Of a stretch of DNA of 64,000 nucleotides, positions 1-11,600 are shown one piece after another (within the stretch, counting starts at the first letter, position 1; every line of letters starts with the position of its first letter). The notes under the pieces are model-generated. The model was not told the DNA's origin. It made no database searches and worked only from the letters and a program-made list of their open reading frames with translations. The position numbers and the translations under genes are program-made. This DNA comes from Dolomedes plantarius (lineage: Eukaryota; Arthropoda; Arachnida; Araneae; Dolomedidae): contig OU015499.1 in NCBI GenBank assembly GCA_907164885.2, positions 159,275,489-159,339,488 of the forward strand. The letters are read 5' to 3'.

Positions 1-519
1 TGTGTTGATTTTGATATTTTCATTGTTATATTCTATTATTTGTGTGAGTCGACTCAAAATTAAAAGTGATGTAGAGTGAAAATTTGATAATTTTCTTTAA
101 TTAAATTTAATTGATTTTTTTTTTTGAGATTTTGTTGTGTGGGGAAAGGCCGCCCTGCACAGCAATTTTCAGTTGATGATGAATTTATTTTTAAGTTTAA
201 TTTTTTTTCAAAGCAACAATACCGGAAGAAATTTACATAATTTACAATTTTCTATAATTGATCATTAATTACTATAATTTTTTTTGTTTTTATTGTGTTC
301 ATAAATTAATAAATCATTAGTGTATTTTTGTGTATTCAATATTGAAATGTGCAATGTCTTGTCATGTGATCATCATACTAAATTAACTTAAAACATATGT
401 TCCTTTTCAAACTTTTCCAAATTTGTGGTCGACGCCCATTTTCCTCACATGGTCGGGTGAGTCTGTCCTCCAATGCAGGCATTGTTGGTCAGCCTCTTCT
501 CGGACGGGGGGGGATATTC
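1..519. other. AT-rich non-coding DNA
   Basis: No gene is visible. A G-rich stretch at about 503-514 directly before the LTR-like sequence at 520 could be a polypurine tract, in which case this segment would be the 3' interior of an LTR element; that is inference. Confidence 0.3.
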
Positions 520-1028
520 TATAACATTAAAAACCCCATACCATTTTAAAATCTAACATTATTCTAAATTCCCTTGGGCGTACGAGCTAAATTTCGCTTT
601 TGATTCTAAGTTCCGATAACCTCGAGAGAAAAAATTAAATGGCTGCCTGTTAATCGAAAACTAAACTGGCGTAGCGTGGGCAGAAATTTAAACGCTTTAG
701 CGCATTTGTCACGCCTTTTCCTAACTTTTAACCAATTAAACCTTACTACGATCACATGACGAGATGAGTTTATATAAGGTTTGGGATCACGTACATGTAC
801 GCTTTTCGGATTTTGTAACTGTCACGAGAAGTTGTATCGTGTATTTAAAAAATAAAAGATGTAGTTAAATTAACGTTGTGGTGTTTTATGTGTCCGAGGG
901 TGAGATGAAAAGCGGGAAAGAAAATTAAACATATGTGATGCACGGCCGGGCGACAAGTCATCCATCTTTACCTCAAAAAGAAATACCACTCAGGCCTTCC
1001 TTCGTCGGCCCGTGCTCGTGACATTACA
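520..1028 (+). repeat. LTR-like repeat, copy 1
   Basis: The part at about 540-850 is close to 15085-15400 in the same orientation. Both copies have a TATA-like box (TTTATATAAGG) about 60 bases before an AATAAA-type signal, as expected for an LTR promoter and poly(A) site, and both end in ATTACA next to a TA microsatellite. The 3' thirds of the two copies are unrelated by eye, so they may belong to different subfamilies. No associated gag or pol was found, so this is a solo LTR or the end of an element leaving the window. Confidence 0.5.
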
Positions 1029-1047
1029 TATATATATATATATATAC

Positions 1048-1838
1048 TAGCTGAAAACCCGCACTTCGCTACGGAGTACATTCAAAGTAAAAACATCGGT
1101 CAATGTATGCAATTAATGCCAATATATATATAATAAATACGACGATCAATGTATATAATTGATGTAAAATATATATATATTTATAAAAAAATTGTAAGGG
1201 ATATTTTTATAGACAAAATAATGTAGAAGAAGATATTCAAATTAAATCTAATATAAAGAATACTAAAGAATATAGTACAGTTAATATAGTACAGTTTCTA
1301 GAACATTTCTTTTACTGTATTTTAATATTTTTTTGGATAATGTCCAATCGTCTGCCGCATTAGCAAGAAAAAAAAAATTATTTTTTGTCTATTTAGTTTT
1401 TATGCACGTGACGATAAATTTATTTAAAGTACCAGAAAAGGAAGTCACGTGATCAGCATTTAATAAATTAAATTCTAAAAATTAATCTTTAAAAATTCAC
1501 CAAAAATCAGGAACTGGAGGTAAAGATTCGAAAAAAATTTCATTTTAAAGGAATTTTTATGATCTTTCTTGCGATATAAATTTCATAACCCTTAAATTAT
1601 TATTTTAAATGCAAACGTAAAAAAAGTTTAAAAAACAGCTTAAAAATTTAATTTAAAAAAATCTAAGAAGAATATTTGAAAAATTTTTCTTAGTGCACCC
1701 CTACACTATAAGAAAAATCGCCATGCAAAATTTCAGCCCTTTAGGTCCAGCGGTTTGGGATGTGCGTTGTATGTCAGTCAGTCAGTGAATGAATGAATGA
1801 ATGAATGAGTCAGTTACGGAACTGTTTTATATATATAG
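1048..1838 (+). repeat. Interspersed repeat, family 1, copy 1
   Basis: It begins with TAGCTGAAAACCCGCACTTC and ends with GTTACGGAACTG followed by TTTTATATATATAGAT. A second copy with the same ends and much of the same interior lies at 19950-20616. It contains GTCA and GAAT short tandem repeats near the 3' end and sits in TA-rich DNA. No open reading frame of note is present; it looks non-autonomous, and I cannot assign the class. Confidence 0.6.
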
Positions 1839-2048
1839 ATATATACCCCTTAATGGCCGTTCTAAAGAAGGAATCGGAAAAATGGGCCCCGTAAGCTAAA
1901 GGTTAATCAGCAAATCTTTTTCTTTGTTGTTTAGTTACTGGGAAATAAAAATCCTGTGTGTCAATGAGGAGGAAAACTTTGAGCATACTGTTCTAACATT
2001 TGACGAGATTATATCCTGTGAACAGTATCCGTGAGCCGCACATAAAGT

Positions 2049-2148
2049 AGCTTTCATCCTCGAGAAACTTAAAGTTACTGAGGGCCGGCTAAAGTTCGTC
2101 TTTTCTATGACATCTGACAAGCACAAAAATCCATTATGGGGAGCATAA
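2049..2148 (+). pseudogene. Duplicated fragment of YqaJ-type gene
   Basis: About 100 bases here nearly repeat 2731-2830, a part of the YqaJ-type pseudogene coding for roughly FILEKLKV through NPLWGA. It ends abruptly at the border of the Tc1-like fragment. A partial duplication around an inserted transposon fragment is the simplest reading. Confidence 0.6.
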
Positions 2149-2183
2149 CATCTAATGAAACAACATGAGAGCTATTGTTGATA

Positions 2184-2588
2184 CTATTGAATTGTTGGTA
2201 CTATTTTATGGACAGCATAAAATTCATGAATTTTTCTTCGAATTACATCGCAATCAAAATTATCTAAAGCTACGTTTTCGGTGGTTCTTTTTTTCTGACG
2301 TTTCCTCGGAGATTCAAATTTTGGAGTTTTTTCACCCTTTGCTTCTCTGCGTATTCTTTTTACACTGGACATTGATATCTCGGTCATCTCACTAGCTCTC
2401 TTTAGGGATTGCGAAAGTGGAACAATAACATTTCCTTCTAGTGCTTCTTTATCACACAATTTAATTACATTGTGTATTATACGTTTGCAATCACTACGGA
2501 ACGGCTTATTCCGAGCAGTCGTGTTGGGTAAAGGATCCATTAATTTTAATATAATAATCAAAATAACAGACGAGGAAAAAGCAAGCAA
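2184..2588 (-). pseudogene. Tc1/IS630-like transposase, N-terminal fragment
   Basis: An open frame of 134 codons on the minus strand. It has a basic region (PRKRQKKRT) and a segment of the type DNFDCDVIRRKIHEFY, which I recognise as the N-terminal DNA-binding part of IS630/Tc1-type transposon proteins of arachnids and other arthropods. No DDE/D catalytic domain follows before the frame ends at 2184, next to the duplicated YqaJ fragment, so only the 5' part of a gene is left. The first ten or so residues are hydrophobic and probably not part of the ancestral protein. The family call rests on recalled sequence style, not a search. Confidence 0.5.
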
Positions 2589-2614
2589 ATGCAGTTAGTA
2601 ACCGATTCTAAAGA

Positions 2615-4189
2615 ATGTCGAGAGAATACGAGACTTTTCCCCCTCCTTCCTCAGCAGCCTTACCTACAGCGAGAATAGAATCGTCTTGGCACTGTGCCAA
2701 CCGTGGTTCTTCGTACTGTGGTCAGACAGTAGCTTTCATCCTCGAGAAACTTAAAGTTCCTGAGGATCGGCAAAAGTTCGTCTTTTCTATGACATCTGAC
2801 AAGCACAAAAATCCATTATGGGGAGCATACCGGAAAGGGCGGTTTACTTCGAGCAAACTAGCTTCGATTCTGACTGCAATTGAACTAAGCTATATATCGT
2901 CTAGATTGCTAAAAAAAAATCTGAATGGTGAATATAGAAATTTTGCTTCAAAAGCCATTCAGTGGTGTGTGGTGCAATGAAAAAACGGCACTATCTATTT
3001 ATGCAGATGTGAAGGAATGCAATGTAGAAACCGATGGCCTCTTTCTTCATCAAACTGGTAAATTAGGGTGCTCACCAGATGGTCTTATTGATAACAATAA
3101 GATCATTGAAATTAAGGGGACAGTGGACCTTCACACCTAACTTTTCTTGTTTTGAATGGATTTGCTTCAAATTTGAATACGTGATTAGTACCATAGATAT
3201 GTAAATGTGGTTAAAATTTAATGATGAAATAATAATAATTTATAAATTATGAATTAATAATTATATCAATAATTGGCCTAATCAAAAATGTCCCATGCGC
3301 ATTTCTTTGGCATATAATATGCTAATGTTTATTTACAGGATACCTTATAGAACTAACAATGAAACTTATTGCTTATTTTAAGCATTCATTTAAAATATAA
3401 AGAAAAAAAAATAATAATAGTGAAAACTCCCTTTTTATGACGCAAAATACCCATGAATCATCTTTTCGAGTACAAAATTTAGAAATTCTGAGCTACGAAG
3501 CATAATTTTTTTCAATAAAATTTATTCGATTTACAGTTAAGTATATAAAACTTAAATTTAAAAGCAATACGATAATTAGAAATGCGCCCGGAGCAGTTTG
3601 AATATTCGTGCGACACGAAAATTTTGATTTTGAGAAAACACATTTAAAGTTATCGCTATTAGTAACCACATAATATCTAAATTAAATACAAATGCCTATA
3701 ACTAGGAAAGTAATCACAAAAATTAAAAATTCTTTTTGCGACACATTCCTACTCGTCCGTAGTTTCACAATTCAATAAATTTTTAAAAAAATCGAATTTC
3801 TGGGCAAATTTCACAATTTTGAAAGTCCACTGTCCCCTTAAGTGTCCTGTAAGGTTAAAAGATGACTCTGTTTTAAGTTCTCTTGCGTCTGGTAAGTGGT
3901 ATTTGACCATTAAGCAAAAGTCACTGTTCATTCATCTGACGATATTACAGTTTATGAATTTTCTGTTGGTGATATCTCCTCTAATTTGAAAACTCCTCAA
4001 GGTAAGACATACTATCATCAGATTCAAGGTCCTTTGCATATACTGAATAGAGATATCTGTGATCTCATTATTTGGACACCAAATGTTACTTTAATTGTCC
4101 CAGTAGTGGAAAAAGCTGAATGGTCAGTAAACATAAAAAAGTTTATTGATTTTTATAGAAACATATTTATTTATACTCGTATAAAGTGA
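2615..4189 (+). pseudogene. YqaJ-type (phage lambda exonuclease-like) recombinase pseudogene
   Basis: The YqaJ family are PD-(D/E)xK nucleases that resect DNA ends in recombination; in animal genomes they occur as many copies of mobile or domesticated origin. Residues seen: GRFTSSKLASI in the first frame (2615-2980), then after a frameshift near 2960 the catalytic block GKLGCSPDGLI followed by IIEIK (2925-3115). The gene is cut exactly inside this E-x-K motif by the TTAA element at 3116-3837. Beyond it the C-terminal region resumes (3986-4189: YYHQIQG, DICDLIIWTP), in a frame that differs from the junction. Breaks are therefore two frameshifts, one insertion and a partial duplication upstream. 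The catalytic residues are present but the gene cannot make one protein. It was probably already dead or dispensable when the element landed. Confidence 0.8.
3116..3837. mobile_element. Non-autonomous TTAA transposon (Kolobok-like MITE)
   Basis: 722 bp with inverted ends GGGGACAGTGGACC...GTCCACTGTCCCC, flanked on both sides by TTAA (3112-3115 and 3838-3841). The outer 50 bases and inner patches (around 3390-3430 and 3580-3610) resemble the left end of the 3.5-kb element at 49301-52823, including GACAGTGGAC and the AACTAACTTTT that follows it. It is therefore most simply an internal-deletion derivative of that family. It has no transposase gene. Confidence 0.85.
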
Positions 4190-4214
4190 TTGTTGATTAT
4201 AGTATGTCGTAATA

Positions 4215-4465
4215 CGATATTCAATGCGGTCCAACTTAGCCATGTGCCACCAAAATTTCGACCCAGCATCCCGAGGGGGTGACATATGGGGTGATCGTAC
4301 CTTCTCCCACCCTCTTTGACATCATAGAATGACTTTCCGGTCTACGAACGTAACGTGCCCATATCCGGCCTAGACACGAAGGTATTTAATGGCACTCGGG
4401 ATTCGATCCGAGCACCTTCAGTACCGAAAGCCGACGCGCTATCACTAAGCTACCTTGGGCCTTCA
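4215..4465 (-). repeat. tRNA-derived SINE
   Basis: Read on the minus strand it opens with a polymerase III A-box-like sequence (TAGCTTAGTGATAGCGCG, 4433-4452) and has a B-box-like GGATCGAATCC at 4399-4409, about 30 bases downstream as in a tRNA. About 180 bases of unrelated body follow. It does not fold as a full tRNA and is too long for one. Confidence 0.7.
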
Positions 4466-4646
4466 ATCCAGATTTAATAGAGGGCAGACATTTAAATATT
4501 TTCATTGACTTTATGGTTACTAAAATTTTGGAGGTATTGCAAAGGTAATGCGATGAAAAATTATATTACGGTAAATACACATTTTATTCCCATAGTCTTA
4601 GATCTAATAAAATACAAGATCCAGTGGTATAGTTTTAAATGAAATT

Positions 4647-5560
4647 ATGCAAGAAAATGAAAATAGCTTATATTACATTACTGAATATGCAAATAAAAGA
4701 TTTGATTTTACACCTTTCGCTAAAATAATTAAACAAAATATGCTCTACTTTCCTATTAAAGATGTCAAAATTTACAATAGTTTTCGCTATTGCCGTATAA
4801 TAGGTCGTATTATCTTTAATTATAATAAAGTATCACAAAATCTAAATTCTGAAACTCCTAATAAATGTATTTGTACAAGCATATCTAAGGGATGTGATGC
4901 TCATTACGAACATGCAATCACAGGTAACACCGAAATTACTAATAATTTGGAATTGGCTAACACCATGAATAAAGGGTACTGGATACCGTATCGGGTATAG
5001 CAAAAATGTTTACCCAATCTTTGAAAAAATTTAGATCATAAAACGGCTATTAAATTTAGTATGCGTGATGTGACTGTCCAGGAATGGAGACATTACTTTT
5101 CATGGGATTTTTTAAGTGCTTATAATGCTACAAAGCACGAGAATATACATGAAGATATGAAAACATCTAATTGTCATATGCAACAAGATTTTATTATAAC
5201 AAAGTCTCCTCAAACTACGCCTTTGTTGGTAGGAAATTCTACTGTGAGTATTTGGCAGCCATGTATCAAAACGTTAAGTTATATAACAGACTGGACATTC
5301 CAGAACATACTGTTGTAAATCGTATTAAACCCTTGTAACGTAAAGTGGGTTTGAAAATACAAAAAAAAAAAAAAAAAAAAAATTCCGCATTTAGTCTTGA
5401 TTTCGAAATTCCATAAAACTCCCGGGAAATTCAGAACTGTTACAATTGGATACAATACATATTTAAAATTAGCTAACGATAAACTTCTGAAAAAGAGGTA
5501 TAAACAGCCTCCTGAAAACTTCATTACGTCAAACTACCATAGAAAACTTTTTCTTGCTCC
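4647..5560 (+). pseudogene. Penelope-like element, N-terminal and RT1-RT2 region
   Basis: Penelope-like elements encode a reverse transcriptase related to telomerase. The first frame (4647-5000) has the family's pre-RT block with HAITGNTEI and a downstream KGYWIPYR, equivalent to the usual ITGNL...KGPKYR. A frameshift near 5000 leads to 5061-5318 (MRDVTVQEWRHYFSW). After an A-tract of about 20 bases, a further frame (about 5385-5500) reads LISKFHKTPGKFRTV, matching the RT1 motif (PKLHK.P.KFR). Stops and frameshifts separate these pieces. The gene then meets the tandem array, whose units carry the next part of the RT domain. Confidence 0.7.
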
Positions 5561-5610
5561 CTTCCTGTAGTTGAAATGTTAAAACTGTTAAGCAGGTATG
5601 TTGTAACAAA

Positions 5611-8600
5611 TATTGGATTTTTTCTTCTCTTACTATAATCATGTGTATCTTCTTATAGGTCTAGAAATTAAGTTTTAAAATTATAAAAAATAATTTTAAT
5701 AAAAGATAATTAACGTAAATTAAAGGGTATTTTATGGTAAATTATCTAATATATGTATATATAGGTGTGTGTGTGCCTGTCCAAAAACCTAAATTTCGGC
5801 TATAAGAATCAACCGCTTATAAGAATCAAAAACAGTAATAACAAACGTGGTTCTTATAAGCGGAAATCACTGTATATTTTACATTATAAAATCTTAATAT
5901 ATACTAAAATAAAAAAGCAGGAATATGGTAATGCACGAAACCCCCCCCCCCCCCGCCCCCATTGGCGTCACCCTAGCAAAATTAAATATAGAAATGCAGC
6001 AATTATACAATACCACCACACGTTCTCGTATAAACTTCTGCAAATACTTAATAATCTACTTGTTAAGCTGGTTTCCGAAGGAGGTAATTTTGTTAAAAAT
6101 AGTTACTCGCTTATCAAACAATTAAAGGGTATTGGTGGTATAAAGGAACTTAAAAGTTACGATTTTACCGACTTATATAACTCTATTGATTTAAAAGACC
6201 TCTATAAAATAATTACAGGATTGTTTGAACAGTACGATTTAAAAGAATATATAACCTTCAATAAATATTGAATTTTTTCTTCTCTTACTATAATCATGTG
6301 TATCTTCTTCATGTGGTCTAGAAATTAAGTTTTAAAATTATAAAAAATAATTTTAATAAAAGATAATTAACGTAAATTAAAGGGTATTTTATGGTAAATT
6401 ATCTAATATATGTATATATAGGTGTGTGTGTGCCTGTCCAAAAACCTAAATTTCGGCTATAAGAATCAACCGCTTATAAGAATCAAAAACAGTAATAACA
6501 AACGTGGTTCTTATAAGCGGAAATCACTGTATATTTTACATTATAAAATCTTAATATATACTAAAATAAAAAAGCAGGAATATGGTAATGCACGAAACCC
6601 CCCCCCCCCCCGCCCCCATTGGCGTCACCCTAGCAAAATTAAATATAGAAATGCAGCAATTATACAATACCACCACACGTTCTCGTATAAACTTCTGCAA
6701 ATACTTAATAATCTACTTGTTAAGCTGGTTTCCGAAGGAGGTAATTTTGTTAAAAATAGTTACTCGCTTATCAAACAATTAAAGGGTATTGGTGGTATAA
6801 AGGAACTTAAAAGTTACGATTTTACCGACTTATATAACTCTATTGATTTAAAAGACCTCTATAAAATAATTACAGGATTGTTTGAACAGTACGATTTAAA
6901 AGAATATATAACCTTCAATAAATATTGAATTTTTTCTTCTCTTACTATAATCATGTGTATCTTCTTCATGTGGTCTAGAAATTAAGTTTTAAAATTATAA
7001 AAAATAATTTTAATAAAAGATAATTAACGTAAATTAAAGGGTATTTTATGGTAAATTATCTAATATATGTATATATAGGTGTGTGTGTGCCTGTCCAAAA
7101 ACCTAAATTTCGGCTATAAGAATCAACCGCTTATAAGAATCAAAAACAGTAATAACAAACGTGGTTCTTATAAGCGGAAATCACTGTATATTTTACATTA
7201 TAAAATCTTAATATATACTAAAATAAAAAAGCAGGAATATGGTAATGCACGAAACCCCCCCCCCCCCCCCCCATTGGCGTCACCCTAGCAAAATTAAATA
7301 TAGAAATGCAGCAATTATACAATACCACCACACGTTCTCGTATAAACTTCTGCAAATACTTAATAATCTACTTGTTAAGCTGGTTTCCGAAGGAGGTAAT
7401 TTTGTTAAAAATAGTTACTCGCTTATCAAACAATTAAAGGGTATTGGTGGTATAAAGGAACTTAAAAGTTACGATTTTACCGACTTATATAACTCTATTG
7501 ATTTAAAAGACCTCTATAAAATCATTACAGGATTGTTTGAACAGTACGATTTAAAAGAATATATAACCTTCAATAAATATTGAATTTTTTCTTCTCTTAC
7601 TATAATCATGTGTATCTTCTTCATGTGGTCTAGAAATTAAGTTTTAAAATTATAAAAAATAATTTTAATAAAAGATAATTAACGTAAATTAAAGGGTATT
7701 TTATGGTAAATTATCTAATATATGTATATATAGGTGTGTGTGTGCCTGTCCAAAAACCTAAATTTCGGCTATAAGAATCAACCGCTTATAAGAATCAAAA
7801 ACAGTAATAACAAACGTGGTTCTTATAAGCGGAAATCACTGTATATTTTACATTATAAAATCTTAATATATACTAAAATAAAAAAGCAGGAATATGGTAA
7901 TGCACGAAACCCCCCCCCCGCCCCCATTGGCGTCACCCTAGCAAAATTAAATATAGAAATGCAGCAATTATACAATACCACCACACGTTCTCGTATAAAC
8001 TTCTGCAAATACTTAATAATCTACTTGTTAAGCTGGTTTCCGAAGGAGGTAATTTTGTTAAAAATAGTTACTCGCTTATCAAACAATTAAAGGGTATTGG
8101 TGGTATAAAGGAACTTAAAAGTTACGATTTTACCGACTTATATAACTCTATTGATTTAAAAGACCTCTATAAAATCATTACAGGATTGTTTGAACAGTAC
8201 GATTTAAAAGAATATATAACCTTCAATAAATATTGAATTTTTTCTTCTCTTACTATAATCATGTGTATCTTCTTCATGTGGTCTAGAAATTAAGTTTTAA
8301 AATTATAAAAAATAATTTTAATAAAAGATAATTAACGTAAATTAAAGGGTATTTTATGGTAAATTATCTAATATATGTATATATAGGTGTGTGTGTGCCT
8401 GTCCAAAAACCTAAATTTCGGCTATAAGAATCAACCGCTTATAAGAATCAAAAACAGTAATAACAAACGTGGTTCTTATAAGCGGAAATCACTGTATATT
8501 TTACATTATAAAATCTTAATATATACTAAAATAAAAAAGCAGGAATATGGTAATGCACGAAACCCCCCCCCCCCCCCCCCCCATTGGCGTCACCCTAGCA

Positions 8601-11600
8601 AAATTAAATATAGAAATGCAGCAATTATACAATACCACCACACGTTCTCGTATAAACTTCTGCAAATACTTAATAATCTACTTGTTAAGCTGGTTTCCGA
8701 AGGAGGTAATTTTGTTAAAAATAGTTACTCGCTTATCAAACAATTAAAGGGTATTGGTGGTATAAAGGAACTTAAAAGTTACGATTTTACCGACTTATAT
8801 AACTCTATTGATTTAAAAGACCTCTATAAAATCATTACAGGATAGTTTGAACAGTACGATTTAAAAGAATATATAACCTTCAATAAATATTGAATTTTTT
8901 CTTCTCTTACTATAATCATGTGTATCTTCTTCATGTGGTCTAGAAATTAAGTTTTAAAATTATAAAAAATAATTTTAATAAAAGATAATTAACGTAAATT
9001 AAAGGGTATTTTATGGTAAATTATCTAATATATGTATATATAGGTGTGTGTGTGCCTGTCCAAAAACCTAAATTTCGGCTATAAGAATCAACCGCTTATA
9101 AGAATCAAAAACAGTAATAACAAACGTGGTTCTTATAAGCGGAAATCACTGTATATTTTACATTATAAAATCTTAATATATACTAAAATAAAAAAGCAGG
9201 AATATGGTAATGCACGAACCCCCCCCCCCGCCCCCATTGGCGTCACCCTAGCAAAATTAAATATAGAAATGCAGCAATTATACAATACCACCACACGTTC
9301 TCGTATAAACTTCTGCAAATACTTAATAATCTACTTGTTAAGCTGGTTTCCGAAGGAGGTAATATTGTTAAAAATAGTTACTCGCTTATCAAACAATTAA
9401 AGGGTATTGGTGGTATAAAGGAACTTAAAAGTTACGATTTTACCGACTTATATAACTCTATTGATTTAAAAGACCTCTATAAAATCATTACAGGATTGTT
9501 TGAACAGTACGATTTAAAAGAATATATAACCTTCAATAAATATTGAATTTTTTCTTCTCTTACTATAATCATGTGTATCTTCTTCATGTGGTCTAGAAAT
9601 TAAGTTTTAAAATTATAAAAAATAATTTTAATAAAAGATAATTAACGTAAATTAAAGGGTATTTTATGGTAAATTATCTAATATATGTATATATAGGTGT
9701 GTGTGTGCCTGTCCAAAAACCTAAATTTCGGCTATAAGAATCAACCGCTTATAAGAATCAAAAACAGTAATAACAAACGTGGTTCTTATAAGCGGAAATC
9801 ACTGTATATTTTACATTATAAAATCTTAATATATACTAAAATAAAAAAGCAGGAATATGGTAATGCACGAAACCCCCCCCCGCCCCCATTGGCGTCACCC
9901 TAGCAAAATTAAATATAGAAATGCAGCAATTATACAATACCACCACACGTTCTCGTATAAACTTCTGCAAATACTTAATAATCTACTTGTTAAGCTGGTT
10001 TCCGAAGGAGGTAATTTTGTTAAAAATAGTTACTCGCTTATCAAACAATTAAAGGGTATTGGTGGTATAAAGGAACTTAAAAGTTACGATTTTACCGACT
10101 TATATAACTCTATTGATTTAAAAGACCTCTATAAAATCATTACAGGATTGTTTGAACAGTACGATTTAAAAGAATATATAACCTTCAATAAATATTGAAT
10201 TTTTTCTTCTCTTACTATAATCATGTGTATCTTCTTCATGTGGTCTAGAAATTAAGTTTTAAAATTATAAAAAATAATTTTAATAAAAGATAATTAACGT
10301 AAATTAAAGGGTATTTTATGGTAAATTATCTAATATATGTATATATAGGTGTGTGTGTGCCTGTCCAAAAACCTAAATTTCGGCTATAAGAATCAACCGC
10401 TTATAAGAATCAAAAACAGTAATAACAAACGTGGTTCTTATAAGCGGAAATCACTGTATATTTTACATTATAAAATCTTAATATATACTAAAATAAAAAA
10501 GCAGGAATATGGTAATGCACGAAACCCCCCCCCCCGCCCCCATTGGCGTCACCCTAGCAAAATTAAATATAGAAATGCAGCAATTATACAATACCACCAC
10601 ACGTTCTCGTATAAACTTCTGCAAATACTTAATAATCTACTTGTTAAGCTGGTTTCCGAAGGAGGTAATTTTGTTAAAAATAGTTACTCGCTTATCAAAC
10701 AATTAAAGGGTATTGGTGGTATAAAGGAACTTAAAAGTTACGATTTTACCGACTTATATAACTCTATTGATTTAAAAGACCTCTATAAAATCATTACAGG
10801 ATTGTTTGAACAGTACGATTTAAAAGAATATATAACCTTCAATAAATATTGAATTTTTTCTTCTCTTACTATAATCATGTGTATCTTCTTCATGTGGTCT
10901 AGAAATTAAGTTTTAAAATTATAAAAAATAATTTTAATAAAAGATAATTAACGTAAATTAAAGGGTATTTTATGGTAAATTATCTAATATATGTATATAT
11001 AGGTGTGTGTGTGCCTGTCCAAAAACCTAAATTTCGGCTATAAGAATCAACCGCTTATAAGAATCAAAAACAGTAATAACAAACGTGGTTCTTATAAGCG
11101 GAAATCACTGTATATTTTACATTATAAAATCTTAATATATACTAAAATAAAAAAGCAGGAATATGGTAATGCACGAAACCCCCCCCCCTCGCCCCCATTG
11201 GCGTCACCCTAGCAAAATTAAATATAGAAATGCAGCAATTATACAATACCACCACACGTTCTCGTATAAACTTCTGCAAATACTTAATAATCTACTTGTT
11301 AAGCTGGTTTCCGAAGGAGGTAATTTTGTTAAAAATAGTTACTCGCTTATCAAACAATTAAAGGGTATTGGTGGTATAAAGGAACTTAAAAGTTACGATT
11401 TTACCGACTTATATAACTCTATTGATTTAAAAGACCTCTATAAAATCATTACAGGATTGTTTGAACAGTACGATTTAAAAGAATATATAACCTTCAATAA
11501 ATATTGAATTTTTTCTTCTCTTACTATAATCATGTGTATCTTCTTCATGTGGTCTAGAAATTAAGTTTTAAAATTATAAAAAATAATTTTAATAAAAGAT

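Noticed and set aside
4381..4465. tRNA gene
   Set aside because: Only A- and B-box-like parts match; the body continues as a SINE and no cloverleaf is apparent.
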